Notes under the pieces: model-generated
Database searches by the model: none
Told to the model about the DNA's origin: nothing
What the model saw: the letters and a program-made list of their open reading frames with translations, nothing else
Assembly: GCF_000661915.1 (NCBI RefSeq)
Contig: NZ_CP007509.1
Coordinates: forward strand, 434,001 to 498,000
Reading direction: 5' to 3'
DNA from: Stutzerimonas decontaminans
GTDB taxonomy: Bacteria > Pseudomonadota > Gammaproteobacteria > Pseudomonadales > Pseudomonadaceae
Length of the DNA stretch: 64,000 nt
Part shown: in pieces, positions 1 through 8,324 of the stretch
Numbering within the stretch: the stretch's first letter is position 1
Layout: every line of letters starts with the position of its first letter
Position numbers and translations under genes: made by a program

Positions 1-1566
1 GAGGACGAGAATGCCGAAGGCGAGGCGCTGGTCGGTGGCGAGTGGCTGCCCCTGTGGGAGCAGGACTGGGACGAGGAATTCGCCTGCCGACAGCTGTCCG
101 AAGCCGGTTTTCGTGATGGTCAGGCTGCCTGTCAGCGTCTTGCTGCACTGCGCAATGCCAGCCAGGTCAGGACCATGCAGCGTCTCGGTCGCGAGCGCCT
201 GGATGCCTTCATTCCTCGTTTGCTGGCACAGGCCGTCGAGCAGGACGACCCGGATCTGGTGCTCGAGCGCGTGCTGCCATTGGTCGAGGCGGTGGCTCGG
301 CGTTCGGCCTATCTCGTATTGCTGACCGAAAATCCCGGGGCGCTGCAGCGACTGCTGGAGCTCTGCGCGGCCAGCCCGTGGATCGCCGAGCAGATCGCTC
401 GCTTCCCGCTGCTGCTCGACGAGCTGCTCAACGCCGGGCGCCTCTACAGTCCGCCGCTGGCGCCCGAGCTCGCCGCCGAGCTGCGCGAGCGGCTGATGCG
501 CATCCCTGAGGACGACCTCGAACAGCAGATGGAGGCGTTGCGGCATTTCAAACTGGCGCACCGGCTGCGCGTTGCCGCCTCGGAGATCGCCGGCACGCTG
601 CCGTTGATGAAGGTCAGCGACTACCTGACCTGGCTGGCCGAGGCGATCCTGCAAGAAGTGCTGACCCTGGCCTGGCGCCACACCGTCGCGCGTCATGGCC
701 AGCCCCAGCGCAGCGATGGCACGCTCTGCGATCCTGCATTCGTCATCGTTGGTTACGGCAAGGTCGGTGGCATCGAGCTCGGTCACGGTTCCGATCTGGA
801 TCTGGTGTTCATCCACGACGGCGACCCTGCCGCCGAGACCAATGGCGCCAAGCCCATCGACACCGCGCAGTTCTTCACTCGCCTGGGCCAGCGCATCATC
901 CATCTGCTCACCACCCAGACCACCTCCGGCCAGCTCTATGAGGTGGACATGCGCCTGCGTCCGTCCGGCGCTTCCGGGCTACTGGTCAGCTCCCTTGGCG
1001 CCTTTGAGCGCTACCAGAGTCAGGAAGCCTGGACCTGGGAGCACCAGGCGCTTGTGCGCGCGCGGGTGTTGGTTGGTTGTCCACAGCTGACTGCCGACTT
1101 CGAGCGGGTGCGCGCTGGTGTGCTCGGTCGCGAGCGCGACCTGGATGCGCTGCGTCGCGAAGTCAGCGACATGCGCGCGAAGATGCGCGACAACCTCGGC
1201 ACCCGCGCGACGCATGCGGGAACCGCCGAGCAGGCCTTCGACGCCGCTGCCGAGTTCAATCTCAAGCAGGACGCCGGTGGTATCGTGGATATCGAATTTA
1301 TGGTGCAATACGCGGCTTTGGCGTGGTCGCACCAGCATCCCGAACTGCTGCGCTATACCGATAACATCCGCATTCTCGATGGGTTGGAGCAGGCCGGGTT
1401 GATGACCGGCGATGAGGTTCGGCTGCTGCAGGACGCCTACAAGGCCTACCGCGCCGCAGCCCACCGGCAATCACTGCAGAAGCAGCCCGGAGTGGTGAGT
1501 GGGGATCAATTCCACGACGAGCGCCGCGCTGTCATGCGTATCTGGCGTGAGTTGGGCCTAAGCTGA
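1..1566 (+). CDS. glnE: Glutamine synthetase adenylyltransferase GlnE, C-terminal part (5' end outside window)
   Basis: The reading frame is open from base 1 and encodes about 521 residues; the family is usually 940-980 long, so roughly the N-terminal 45% is missing. GlnE adenylylates and deadenylylates glutamine synthetase in response to PII, tuning nitrogen assimilation in the cytosol. The visible part holds the second nucleotidyltransferase domain, with the motif GYGKVGGIELGHGSDLDLVF near 735-795 that carries the two metal-binding aspartates, followed by the helical C-terminal domain. The internal ATG at 175 is not the true start, because homologous sequence continues upstream of it. The gene is followed 49 bp later by ilvE, as in P. 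aeruginosa. Confidence 0.95.
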   Translation, partial: EDENAEGEALVGGEWLPLWEQDWDEEFACRQLSEAGFRDGQAACQRLAALRNASQVRTMQRLGRERLDAFIPRLLAQAVEQDDPDLVLERVLPLVEAVARRSAYLVLLTENPGALQRLLELCAASPWIAEQIARFPLLLDELLNAGRLYSPPLAPELAAELRERLMRIPEDDLEQQMEALRHFKLAHRLRVAASEIAGTLPLMKVSDYLTWLAEAILQEVLTLAWRHTVARHGQPQRSDGTLCDPAFVIVGYGKVGGIELGHGSDLDLVFIHDGDPAAETNGAKPIDTAQFFTRLGQRIIHLLTTQTTSGQLYEVDMRLRPSGASGLLVSSLGAFERYQSQEAWTWEHQALVRARVLVGCPQLTADFERVRAGVLGRERDLDALRREVSDMRAKMRDNLGTRATHAGTAEQAFDAAAEFNLKQDAGGIVDIEFMVQYAALAWSHQHPELLRYTDNIRILDGLEQAGLMTGDEVRLLQDAYKAYRAAAHRQSLQKQPGVVSGDQFHDERRAVMRIWRELGLS

Positions 1567-1615
1567 GCCCCTCGTCGGGCTACTGGCAAATTCGAATTCT
1601 GAGGAGCTGGCAACG

Positions 1616-2539
1616 ATGTCGATGGCCGATCGTGATGGCGTCATCTGGTATGACGGCGAACTGGTGCAGTGGCGTGATGCGACCACCCATGTGCTGACCC
1701 ATACCCTGCACTACGGCATGGGCGTGTTCGAAGGCGTACGCGCCTACAGCACCCCGGACGGTACGGCGATCTTCCGCCTGCAGGCGCACACCGACCGCCT
1801 GTTCGATTCGGCACACATCATGAACATGCCGATGCCGTACTCGAAGGAAGAGATCAACGAGGCGACCCGCGCCGCAGTGCGCGAGAATAATCTGGAAAGC
1901 GCCTACATCCGCCCGATGGTGTTCTACGGAAGCGAAGGCATGGGCCTGCGCGCCAGCGGCCTGAAAGTGCACGTGATCGTCGCCGCCTGGCACTGGGGTG
2001 CCTACATGGGCGACGAGGCGCTGGAGCTGGGCATCAAGGTGCGCACCAGCTCCTTCACCCGTCACCACGTCAACATCACCATGACCCGCGCCAAGTCCAA
2101 CGGTGCCTACATCAACTCGATGCTGGCGCTGCAGGAAGCCATTTCCGGCGGCGCTGACGAAGCGCTGATGCTGGATCCGGAAGGCTACGTGGCCGAAGGT
2201 TCGGGCGAGAACATCTTCATTATCAAGGATGGCGTGATCTACACCCCGGAAGTCACCGCCTGCCTGAACGGCATCACCCGTGGCACCGTGCTGACGTTGG
2301 CCGCCGAGCATGGATTGAAGGTGGTCGAGAAGCGCATCACCCGTGACGAGGTCTACATCGCCGACGAAGCCTTTTTCACCGGCACCGCCGCCGAAGTCAC
2401 GCCGATTCGCGAAGTCGACGGCCGCGCCATCGGCATCGGCCGTCGTGGACCGATCACCGAAAAGCTGCAGAAGGCCTACTTCGATCTGGTCTCCGGCAAG
2501 ACCGCGGCGCATGCCGAATGGCGGACACTGGTCAAGTAA
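1616..2539 (+). CDS. ilvE: Branched-chain amino acid aminotransferase IlvE
   Basis: The 307-residue protein is a fold-type IV PLP aminotransferase catalysing the last step of valine, leucine and isoleucine synthesis, with glutamate as amino donor. The PLP lysine is Lys160 in TRAKSNGAYINSMLA, and the phosphate-binding region SGENIFIIKDGVIYTP follows. The start ATG at 1616 is preceded by GAGGAG at 1601-1606. Length and motifs are typical for the family. An 8-bp inverted repeat lies downstream at 2554-2581, before the LPS genes, so ilvE is probably a separate unit from waaF. Confidence 0.95.
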   Translation: MSMADRDGVIWYDGELVQWRDATTHVLTHTLHYGMGVFEGVRAYSTPDGTAIFRLQAHTDRLFDSAHIMNMPMPYSKEEINEATRAAVRENNLESAYIRPMVFYGSEGMGLRASGLKVHVIVAAWHWGAYMGDEALELGIKVRTSSFTRHHVNITMTRAKSNGAYINSMLALQEAISGGADEALMLDPEGYVAEGSGENIFIIKDGVIYTPEVTACLNGITRGTVLTLAAEHGLKVVEKRITRDEVYIADEAFFTGTAAEVTPIREVDGRAIGIGRRGPITEKLQKAYFDLVSGKTAAHAEWRTLVK

Positions 2540-2553
2540 GCCTGGCGCTGGGA

Positions 2554-2581
2554 GCCGGCAACGCATGACTCGCTTGCCGGC
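2554..2581. terminator. Inverted repeat between ilvE and waaF, possible terminator
   Basis: GCCGGCAA (2554-2561) and TTGCCGGC (2574-2581) form an 8-bp perfect stem with a 12-nt loop, 15 bp after the ilvE stop codon. There is no T-run after it, so intrinsic termination is not assured; it could also be a processing or attenuation hairpin. Confidence 0.35.
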
Positions 2582-2617
2582 CACGCTTCCAGCCCCTCAG
2601 CTTATGGCTTAGAGCTT

Positions 2618-3652
2618 ATGAACATACTGATTGTGGGACCCAGCTGGGTTGGCGACATGGTGATGGCGCAGACGTTGTTCGTCTGCCTGAAACAGCGCCA
2701 TCCCGACTGCCAGATCGATGTGCTGGCGCCTGAATGGAGCCGACCGATTCTCGAGCGCATGCCCGAGGTGCGTCAGGCGCTGAGCTTTCCGGTGGGACAC
2801 GGCGTGCTCGACATGGCGACCCGGCGCAAGGTGGCGCAGAGTCTGCGCGGTCAGTACGAGCAGGCGATCCTCTTGCCCAATTCGTTGAAGTCGGCGCTGG
2901 TGCCGTTCTTCGCCGGTATTCCCAAGCGCACCGGCTGGCGCGGCGAAATGCGCTTCGGCCTGCTCAACGACATGCGCAAGCTCGACAAGCAACGCTATCC
3001 GTTGATGATCGAGCGCTTCATGGCGCTGGCCTTCGAACCGGGCGCGGAGCTGCCCAGACCGTACCCAAATCCTTCGCTGCGGATTGATCCGGTGACCCGC
3101 GATGCGGCATTGGCGCGTTTCGGTCTGAGCCTGGATCGTCCGGTACTGGCGCTCTGTCCGGGCGCCGAGTTCGGCGAGTCCAAGCGCTGGCCGGCGGAAC
3201 ACTTCGGCAAGGTCGCCGAGCTGAAAATCCGTGACGGCTGGCAGGTCTGGCTGTTCGGCTCGAAAAACGATCATCCGGTGGGCGAGGAGATTCTCGCGCG
3301 ATTGATTCCTGGGTTGCGCGAAGAAGCGGTGAACCTGGCCGGTGAAACCAGTCTGGCCGAGGCCATCGACCTGCTCTCCTGCGCCGATGCGGTGGTGTCC
3401 AACGACTCCGGTTTGATGCACGTCTCCGCCGCGCTGGCTCGGCCATTGGTGGCCGTATACGGCTCCACTTCGCCAGCCTTCACTCCGCCGCTTTCCGAGC
3501 AGGTCGAAGTGGTGCGCCTGGGCCTTGACTGCAGTCCCTGTTTCGAGCGCACCTGCCGCTTCGGCCACAACAACTGCATGCGCGAGCTGAAGCCGCGTGC
3601 GGTGATCGAGGCGCTGGATCGTCTGGCTCCGCAGTCGGTCGAGGTACGCTGA
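2618..3652 (+). CDS. waaF: ADP-heptose:LPS heptosyltransferase II WaaF
   Basis: The 344-residue GT9 enzyme adds the second L-glycero-D-manno-heptose of the inner core, at the cytoplasmic face of the inner membrane. It opens with the GT9 N-terminus MNILIVGPSWVGDMVMAQ, has PGAEFGESKRWPAEHF around residue 178, and ends with the donor-site region VVSNDSGLMHVSAALARPLVAVYGSTSP. It is the first gene of the LPS core run. Its stop codon is followed at once by the TTG start of waaC, so the two are probably translationally coupled. No strong Shine-Dalgarno sequence is seen upstream. Confidence 0.95.
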   Translation: MNILIVGPSWVGDMVMAQTLFVCLKQRHPDCQIDVLAPEWSRPILERMPEVRQALSFPVGHGVLDMATRRKVAQSLRGQYEQAILLPNSLKSALVPFFAGIPKRTGWRGEMRFGLLNDMRKLDKQRYPLMIERFMALAFEPGAELPRPYPNPSLRIDPVTRDAALARFGLSLDRPVLALCPGAEFGESKRWPAEHFGKVAELKIRDGWQVWLFGSKNDHPVGEEILARLIPGLREEAVNLAGETSLAEAIDLLSCADAVVSNDSGLMHVSAALARPLVAVYGSTSPAFTPPLSEQVEVVRLGLDCSPCFERTCRFGHNNCMRELKPRAVIEALDRLAPQSVEVR

Positions 3653-4654
3653 TTGAAGGTCCTGCTGGTCAAGACCTCGTCGCTGGGCGATGTCGTGCAT
3701 ACGCTGCCGGCGCTGACCGACGCGCAGCGCGCGTTACCCGGCATCCAGTTCGACTGGGTGGTGGAGGAGGGTTTTGCGGAAATCCCGGCCTGGCATCCGG
3801 CCGTGGCGCAGGTGATTCCCGTGGCGATTCGTCGCTGGCGCAAACATCCGATCGATACCCTGCGCAGCGGCGAGTGGCGACGCTTCAAGGCGCGTCTGCG
3901 CGAAGGTCGTTACGACCTGGTGATCGACGCCCAGGGCTTGCTCAAAAGCGCCTGGCTGACCCGCTACGTCAAGGCACCGGTAGCCGGGTTGGACCGTGCT
4001 TCGGCCCGCGAGCCCATCGCCGCACGCTTCTATGACCGCTGTTACGCCGTGCCGCGTGATCAGCATGCGCTGGAACGAGTGCGTCAGCTGTTCGCCCAGG
4101 CCCTTGGTTATCCGTTGCCGGAGAGCATTGCCGACTACGGCCTGAATCGCGAGCAGATGGCTGCACCGAGTGATCAGCCCTATCTGTTGTTCCTGCATGG
4201 CACCACCTGGCCGAGCAAACACTGGCCGGAAACCTACTGGCGCGAGCTGGCCGAACGCATGAGCGATTTCGGCTGGGCGATCCGCCTGCCGTGGGGTAAT
4301 GCCGAGGAGAAGGCGCGGGCCGAACGCATCGTCAGCGGAGTGGCCAATGCAGCGGTGCTGCCGAAGCTCAATCTGGCCGGTGTTGCACGGGTCATCGCTG
4401 GTGCGCGGGCTTGTGTCGCAGTGGATACCGGCCTTGGTCATCTGGCTGCTGCGCTGGATGTGCCGAGCATTTCGCTTTATGGTCCGACCCTGCCCGGGCG
4501 GGTCGGCGCCTATGGGCGCTCGCAGGTGCACCTGTGCGCCAGCGGACCGAACGCCGGTCGCGGTGATCGGCACAAGCCCTGTTTCGACGATCTGCGCCCC
4601 GAGCGTGTCGTCACCGAACTGAAAGCCCTGCTGCGGGCCCCGGAGTCCGTTTGA
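3653..4654 (+). CDS. waaC: LPS heptosyltransferase I WaaC
   Basis: The 333-residue GT9 enzyme transfers the first heptose to Kdo of lipid A-Kdo2. The N-terminus MKVLLVKTSSLGDVVHTLPAL and the C-terminal donor-site motif VAVDTGLGHLAAALDVPSISLYGPT are diagnostic. The start is TTG at 3653, directly after the waaF stop (TGATTG). No other start preserves the conserved N-terminus. The stop overlaps the waaG ATG (TGATG at 4652). The rare start codon together with zero spacing suggests that translation depends on ribosomes finishing waaF. Confidence 0.94.
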   Translation: MKVLLVKTSSLGDVVHTLPALTDAQRALPGIQFDWVVEEGFAEIPAWHPAVAQVIPVAIRRWRKHPIDTLRSGEWRRFKARLREGRYDLVIDAQGLLKSAWLTRYVKAPVAGLDRASAREPIAARFYDRCYAVPRDQHALERVRQLFAQALGYPLPESIADYGLNREQMAAPSDQPYLLFLHGTTWPSKHWPETYWRELAERMSDFGWAIRLPWGNAEEKARAERIVSGVANAAVLPKLNLAGVARVIAGARACVAVDTGLGHLAAALDVPSISLYGPTLPGRVGAYGRSQVHLCASGPNAGRGDRHKPCFDDLRPERVVTELKALLRAPESV

Positions 4655-5775
4655 TGCAACTGGCGTTCATTCTCTACAAGTATTTCCCCTTCGGCGGGCT
4701 GCAGCGCGATTTCATGCGCATTGCCCTTGAATGTCAGCGTCGCGGCCATTCAATCCGCGTCTACGCGATGATCTGGGAAGGTGAGGTGCCGGACGGCTTC
4801 GAAGTGCTGATCGCGCCGGTCAAGGCGCTGTTCAACCACACCCGCAACGAGCGCTTCACCGCCTGGGTCGAGGCCGATCTGGCCAAGCGGCCGGTGGGTC
4901 GGGTGATCGGCTTCAACAAGATGCCGGGACTGGATGTCTATTACGCGGCCGACCCATGCTTCGAGGACAAGGCGCAGACCCTGCGCAACCCAATTTACCG
5001 CCGCTGGGGCCGCTACAAGCATTTCGCCGAGTATGAGCGTGCTGTGTTCGCGCCCGAGGCGAAGACCGAGATCCTGATGATCTCTGAGGTGCAGCAGCCG
5101 CTGTTCGTCAAACACTACGGCACGCCCGCTGAGCGCTTTCACCTGCTGCCGCCCGGCATTGCCCTAGACCGCCGCGCGCCGGCCAATACCGCGCAGATCC
5201 GTGCCGAGTTTCGAGATGAGTTCGAGGTTAGGCCCGAAGAACTGTTGCTGGTGCAGATCGGCTCCGGCTTCAAGACCAAGGGGCTGGATCGCAGCCTAAA
5301 GGCGCTCGCCGCATTGCCACGCGAGCTGAGCCAGCGCACCCGCCTACTGGTGATCGGTCAGGACGACCCCAAGCCGTTCAAGCTGCAGGCCAAGGCGCTA
5401 GGCGTTTCCGGCATGGTCGAGTTCCTCAAGGGGCGCAGCGATATCCCGCGTTTTCTGCTGGGCGCCGATCTGCTGATCCATCCGGCCTACAACGAGAATA
5501 CCGGTACCGTGCTGCTGGAGGCGTTGGTCGCCGGGCTGCCAGTGCTGGTCACTGATGTATGTGGCTATGCGCACTACATCACCGACGCCGACTGCGGTCG
5601 CGTGGTGCCTAGCCCATTCGAGCAGAGCATCCTCGATCGACTGCTGGCACAGATGCTGGCCGATGATCAGCAGCGCGCGGTCTGGAGGCACAATGCGTTG
5701 GCCTTTGCCGACACGGCCGATCTTTATTCGATGCCGCAGAAAGCTGCTGATGTGATTCTGGGGGAGCGCTCATGA
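4654..5775 (+). CDS. waaG: LPS core glucosyltransferase WaaG
   Basis: The 373-residue GT4 GT-B enzyme (UDP-glucose:(heptosyl)LPS alpha-1,3-glucosyltransferase in E. coli; in Pseudomonas the family is assigned the first outer-core sugar, GalN) starts the outer core. MQLAFILYKYFPFGGLQRDF at the N-terminus and the C-terminal EX7E region ENTGTVLLEALVAGLPVLVTD match the family closely. The ATG at 4654 overlaps the waaC stop; the alternative TTG three bases upstream is less likely because homologues begin MQLAF. Confidence 0.95.
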   Translation: MQLAFILYKYFPFGGLQRDFMRIALECQRRGHSIRVYAMIWEGEVPDGFEVLIAPVKALFNHTRNERFTAWVEADLAKRPVGRVIGFNKMPGLDVYYAADPCFEDKAQTLRNPIYRRWGRYKHFAEYERAVFAPEAKTEILMISEVQQPLFVKHYGTPAERFHLLPPGIALDRRAPANTAQIRAEFRDEFEVRPEELLLVQIGSGFKTKGLDRSLKALAALPRELSQRTRLLVIGQDDPKPFKLQAKALGVSGMVEFLKGRSDIPRFLLGADLLIHPAYNENTGTVLLEALVAGLPVLVTDVCGYAHYITDADCGRVVPSPFEQSILDRLLAQMLADDQQRAVWRHNALAFADTADLYSMPQKAADVILGERS

Positions 5776-5828
5776 CTGTCGCCGGTCAGTCAGTGACCTG
5801 TCGACTGGCGGAGGCCCCATGCGTCTGA
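5772..5828 (+). other. 18-codon mini-ORF bridging waaG and waaP
   Basis: An ATG at 5772 overlaps the waaG stop (ATGA). It reads 18 codons and ends at 5826-5828, past the waaP ATG at 5819. It could pass ribosomes from waaG to waaP, since the gap between these genes otherwise breaks the tight coupling of the operon. It is short and may be chance. Confidence 0.3.
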
Positions 5829-6625
5829 TGCTATCGGAACCGTTCAAGAGCCTCTGGCATGGCACGGATCCCTTCGTCGAGGTCGAGCGCCTGCAGGGCC
5901 AGGTCTACCGCGAACTGGAGGGCCGTCGCACGCTGCGCACTGAGGTCAATGGGCGCGGATACTTCGTCAAGATCCATCGTGGTATCGGCTGGGGCGAGAT
6001 CGCCAAGAATCTGCTGACGGCCAAGGCGCCCGTACTTGGCGCCGGCCAGGAGTGGCGAGCGATTCAGCGGCTGCACGAAGCGGGGGTGCCGACCATGACC
6101 GCGGTTGCCTATGGCGAGCGTGGCGGCAATCCGGCGAAGCAGCATTCGTTCATCATCACAGAAGAATTGGCCCCCACCATTAGCCTGGAGGACTTCTCGG
6201 CAAACTGGCTGGAACAACCGCCGCCGCCAGCATTAAAGCGCGCACTGATTGCCGCAGTCGCGCGCATGGCCGGTACCATGCACCGCGCCGGCGTCAACCA
6301 CCGCGATTTCTACATCTGTCACTTTCTGCTGCATACCGACAAGCCGGTGACGGCGAGCGATTTCCGCCTGTCGCTGATCGATCTGCACCGTGCCCAGACT
6401 CGCACCCAGACGCCGCGGCGCTGGCGCGACAAGGACCTGGCCGGGCTGTACTTCTCGGCACTCGAAATCGGCCTGACCCGTGGTGACAAGCTGCGTTTTT
6501 TACGTGATTACTTTCAGCATCCATTACGAGAGATCCTGCGCAAAGAAGCGGGGATGTTGGCCTGGTTACAGCGCAAGGCCGAAAAGTTGCAGGCGCGCAA
6601 GCAGCGCTATGGAGATGCGCTTTGA
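5819..6625 (+). CDS. waaP: LPS core heptose(I) kinase WaaP
   Basis: The 268-residue eukaryotic-like kinase phosphorylates heptose I of the inner core. The modification is essential in P. aeruginosa for outer-membrane integrity and LPS export. Invariant elements are present: Lys51 in YFVKIHRGIGWGE, catalytic Asp163 in VNHRDFYICHFLLH, and the metal-binding Asp in SLIDLHRAQ. P. aeruginosa WaaP is recalled to have Cys where Phe164 stands here. GGAGG at 5810-5814 precedes the ATG. The stop overlaps the upstream part of the next gene. Confidence 0.95.
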   Translation: MRLMLSEPFKSLWHGTDPFVEVERLQGQVYRELEGRRTLRTEVNGRGYFVKIHRGIGWGEIAKNLLTAKAPVLGAGQEWRAIQRLHEAGVPTMTAVAYGERGGNPAKQHSFIITEELAPTISLEDFSANWLEQPPPPALKRALIAAVARMAGTMHRAGVNHRDFYICHFLLHTDKPVTASDFRLSLIDLHRAQTRTQTPRRWRDKDLAGLYFSALEIGLTRGDKLRFLRDYFQHPLREILRKEAGMLAWLQRKAEKLQARKQRYGDAL

Positions 6626-6633
6626 GGACTGAG

Positions 6634-7590
6634 ATGGAATGGAACGGCAGGCGCGTTGTTATTGCTCCCTGCCCTGCTCTAGGTGACGTGACGATATATT
6701 TGCGTTTGGCTTGGTTGTTTCATCTTGCCGGTGCGGAAGTACGCTTTGTAAGTAGCTTGCTCAAGCCAGCTGAGAAGTATTTTGGCTGGTTGAAGGTAGA
6801 GCTGAGTGAACAAGTCGATCTGCTGCATCTGTGCACCCAAGCAGATCTGGTCATTTGCTACATCAACTGGCTGACTTGCCATCCAGATTCGCTAGATCGG
6901 GTACTGGAAGAACGGAACATCTGCTTCGTCACGGCGAAGAAGCTGCCTGCTGCACTTAAGTTGGACGGCCGAGAAGTCGTCGTAGGCGATCACGTCTTTG
7001 CTGGAGCGAGCCGTGCGCTTTGTCAAAGCTCACGTGCAGGGCTAACCATGGTGGGGTGGGTAGATGAGTATGCCGCGACAGTTTTCGGCTTGCGGAGCGA
7101 CGCCCCGATTAACGTCGACCTCTCGAAGCACTGCGCTGATTCAAAAAGGCGCGTAGCAATATTCCCCACTACCCCTCACGCGAAGAAAAACTACACAACG
7201 AGGGGATTCCGTTGGCTGGCTCAGCGTTTGCAAAAGCGGGGCTGGTTGGTCGAAATCGTTGGGATGCCTCACGAGATCGAAGTTCTGGCCCGGTGTTTTC
7301 CAGGTTTTTCCATTCGCACATTTCCCGATGTGCGTGCGCTGATGGACTTTCTGGTCAATTGCTCGGTAGTTGTCAGTAATGATTCTGGCGGCGGCCATCT
7401 CGGTTCGCTGCTGGGGCTGCAGAGCTTTACGGTTACGCGTAAGCACACTGGTTTCGTATGGCGGCCGGGCTTCAATACGCGCAACGAAGTGTTGGCGCCA
7501 ATCGTTTCGTTCAAGTTGCTGGGGCGTTACATATGGCGGCCTTTCATCCCGATTTGGCGGATCAGCAAGCGTCTGGGATATAGCCGCTGA
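6634..7590 (+). CDS. Glycosyltransferase family 9-like protein (heptosyltransferase paralogue)
   Basis: The 318-residue product resembles GT9 enzymes. It has an N-terminal strand-loop IAPCPALGDVTIYLRLAWLF, IFPTTPHAKKNYTTRGFRWLA near residue 185 and VVSNDSGGGHLGSLLGLQSF near residue 248, matching the donor-site pattern of WaaC and WaaF. ATG 6634 is chosen over TTG 6622 because TGAGGA at 6623-6628 is well placed for it. The gene sits between waaP and the next kinase, where P. aeruginosa has none as far as remembered. Its codons are visibly more A+T-rich than the flanking waa genes, suggesting separate acquisition. The acceptor is unknown; addition of a further core sugar is inferred from position. 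Confidence 0.75.
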   Translation: MEWNGRRVVIAPCPALGDVTIYLRLAWLFHLAGAEVRFVSSLLKPAEKYFGWLKVELSEQVDLLHLCTQADLVICYINWLTCHPDSLDRVLEERNICFVTAKKLPAALKLDGREVVVGDHVFAGASRALCQSSRAGLTMVGWVDEYAATVFGLRSDAPINVDLSKHCADSKRRVAIFPTTPHAKKNYTTRGFRWLAQRLQKRGWLVEIVGMPHEIEVLARCFPGFSIRTFPDVRALMDFLVNCSVVVSNDSGGGHLGSLLGLQSFTVTRKHTGFVWRPGFNTRNEVLAPIVSFKLLGRYIWRPFIPIWRISKRLGYSR

Positions 7591-8324
7591 TGGCAAGTTG
7601 GACGTTGGATCCAGCCTACCTCGATCTGGACGGCGAGTTTGGCAGCCTGAAGGCTGTGTTTGCCCTCAAAGGCGAGCGTCTGACGAAAGACCCCTTATCG
7701 GAGGTCATTCGAGTCGAGCGCAACGGTGTGCGCTACTACGTAAAACGTTATTCCGGCGCGGGCAAAGGGTTACGCCGATTTATCGGTCGGCCGCGGGTAA
7801 AGGCGGAGTGGCAGAACCTTATGCTCTTTCGTCGTTGGGGCATTCCGACGGCGCCGATCGTGGCTTACGGCATGGAGCGGCGCGGCGGGGCATTCCTACG
7901 AGGCGCGCTTATAACCCGGGAGCTGGAGCAGACGGACGATCTGGCGTTGCTGGCGGCCAACCACGATGCTCGCCTTCGCGATCCCCGCTGGGTACAGGAA
8001 GTCAGCCTGCAGCTGGCGCGTTCGACGCGAGCGATGCACGACCGGGGCTTTGCTCACAACGATCTCAAGTGGCGCAATCTGTTGGTCGACCCGCAGCGCC
8101 GCCTTTACCTGATCGACTGTCCGACCGGCGCGTTCTGGCGCGGTCCGTTTCTACAGCGGCGCATCATCAAGGACCTGGCCTGTCTGGACAAGGTTGCCAA
8201 GTACCAGCTCAGCCGAACCCAGCGCCTGCGGTTCTATCTGCAGTACTGCCAGCGAAAGCGGTTGGTTGAGAAGGACAAGCCGCGCATCCAGCAGATTCTG
8301 AATTATTTCCAGGGGCGGGAATGA
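7590..8324 (+). CDS. LPS core kinase, InaA/WaaP-like (PA5008-type)
   Basis: The 244-residue kinase-like protein has conserved VRYYVKRY (Lys52), catalytic loop AHNDLKWRNLL (Asp158, Asn163) and metal-binding LIDCP (Asp176). It is close to PA5008 of P. aeruginosa by memory and is probably a core heptose or sugar kinase acting in the cytosol on growing LPS. Its ATG overlaps the preceding stop, and its stop overlaps the next ATG (ATGA at 8321). All catalytic positions are intact, so activity is expected; the substrate hydroxyl is not deducible. Confidence 0.85.
   Translation: MASWTLDPAYLDLDGEFGSLKAVFALKGERLTKDPLSEVIRVERNGVRYYVKRYSGAGKGLRRFIGRPRVKAEWQNLMLFRRWGIPTAPIVAYGMERRGGAFLRGALITRELEQTDDLALLAANHDARLRDPRWVQEVSLQLARSTRAMHDRGFAHNDLKWRNLLVDPQRRLYLIDCPTGAFWRGPFLQRRIIKDLACLDKVAKYQLSRTQRLRFYLQYCQRKRLVEKDKPRIQQILNYFQGRE

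Noticed and set aside
175..1566. ATG 175 as start of glnE
   Set aside because: The homologous frame is open to base 1, so this is an internal methionine of a truncated gene.
1580..2584. Long minus-strand frame opposite ilvE
   Set aside because: Antisense shadow with no ribosome site or protein signature; ilvE on the plus strand is certain.
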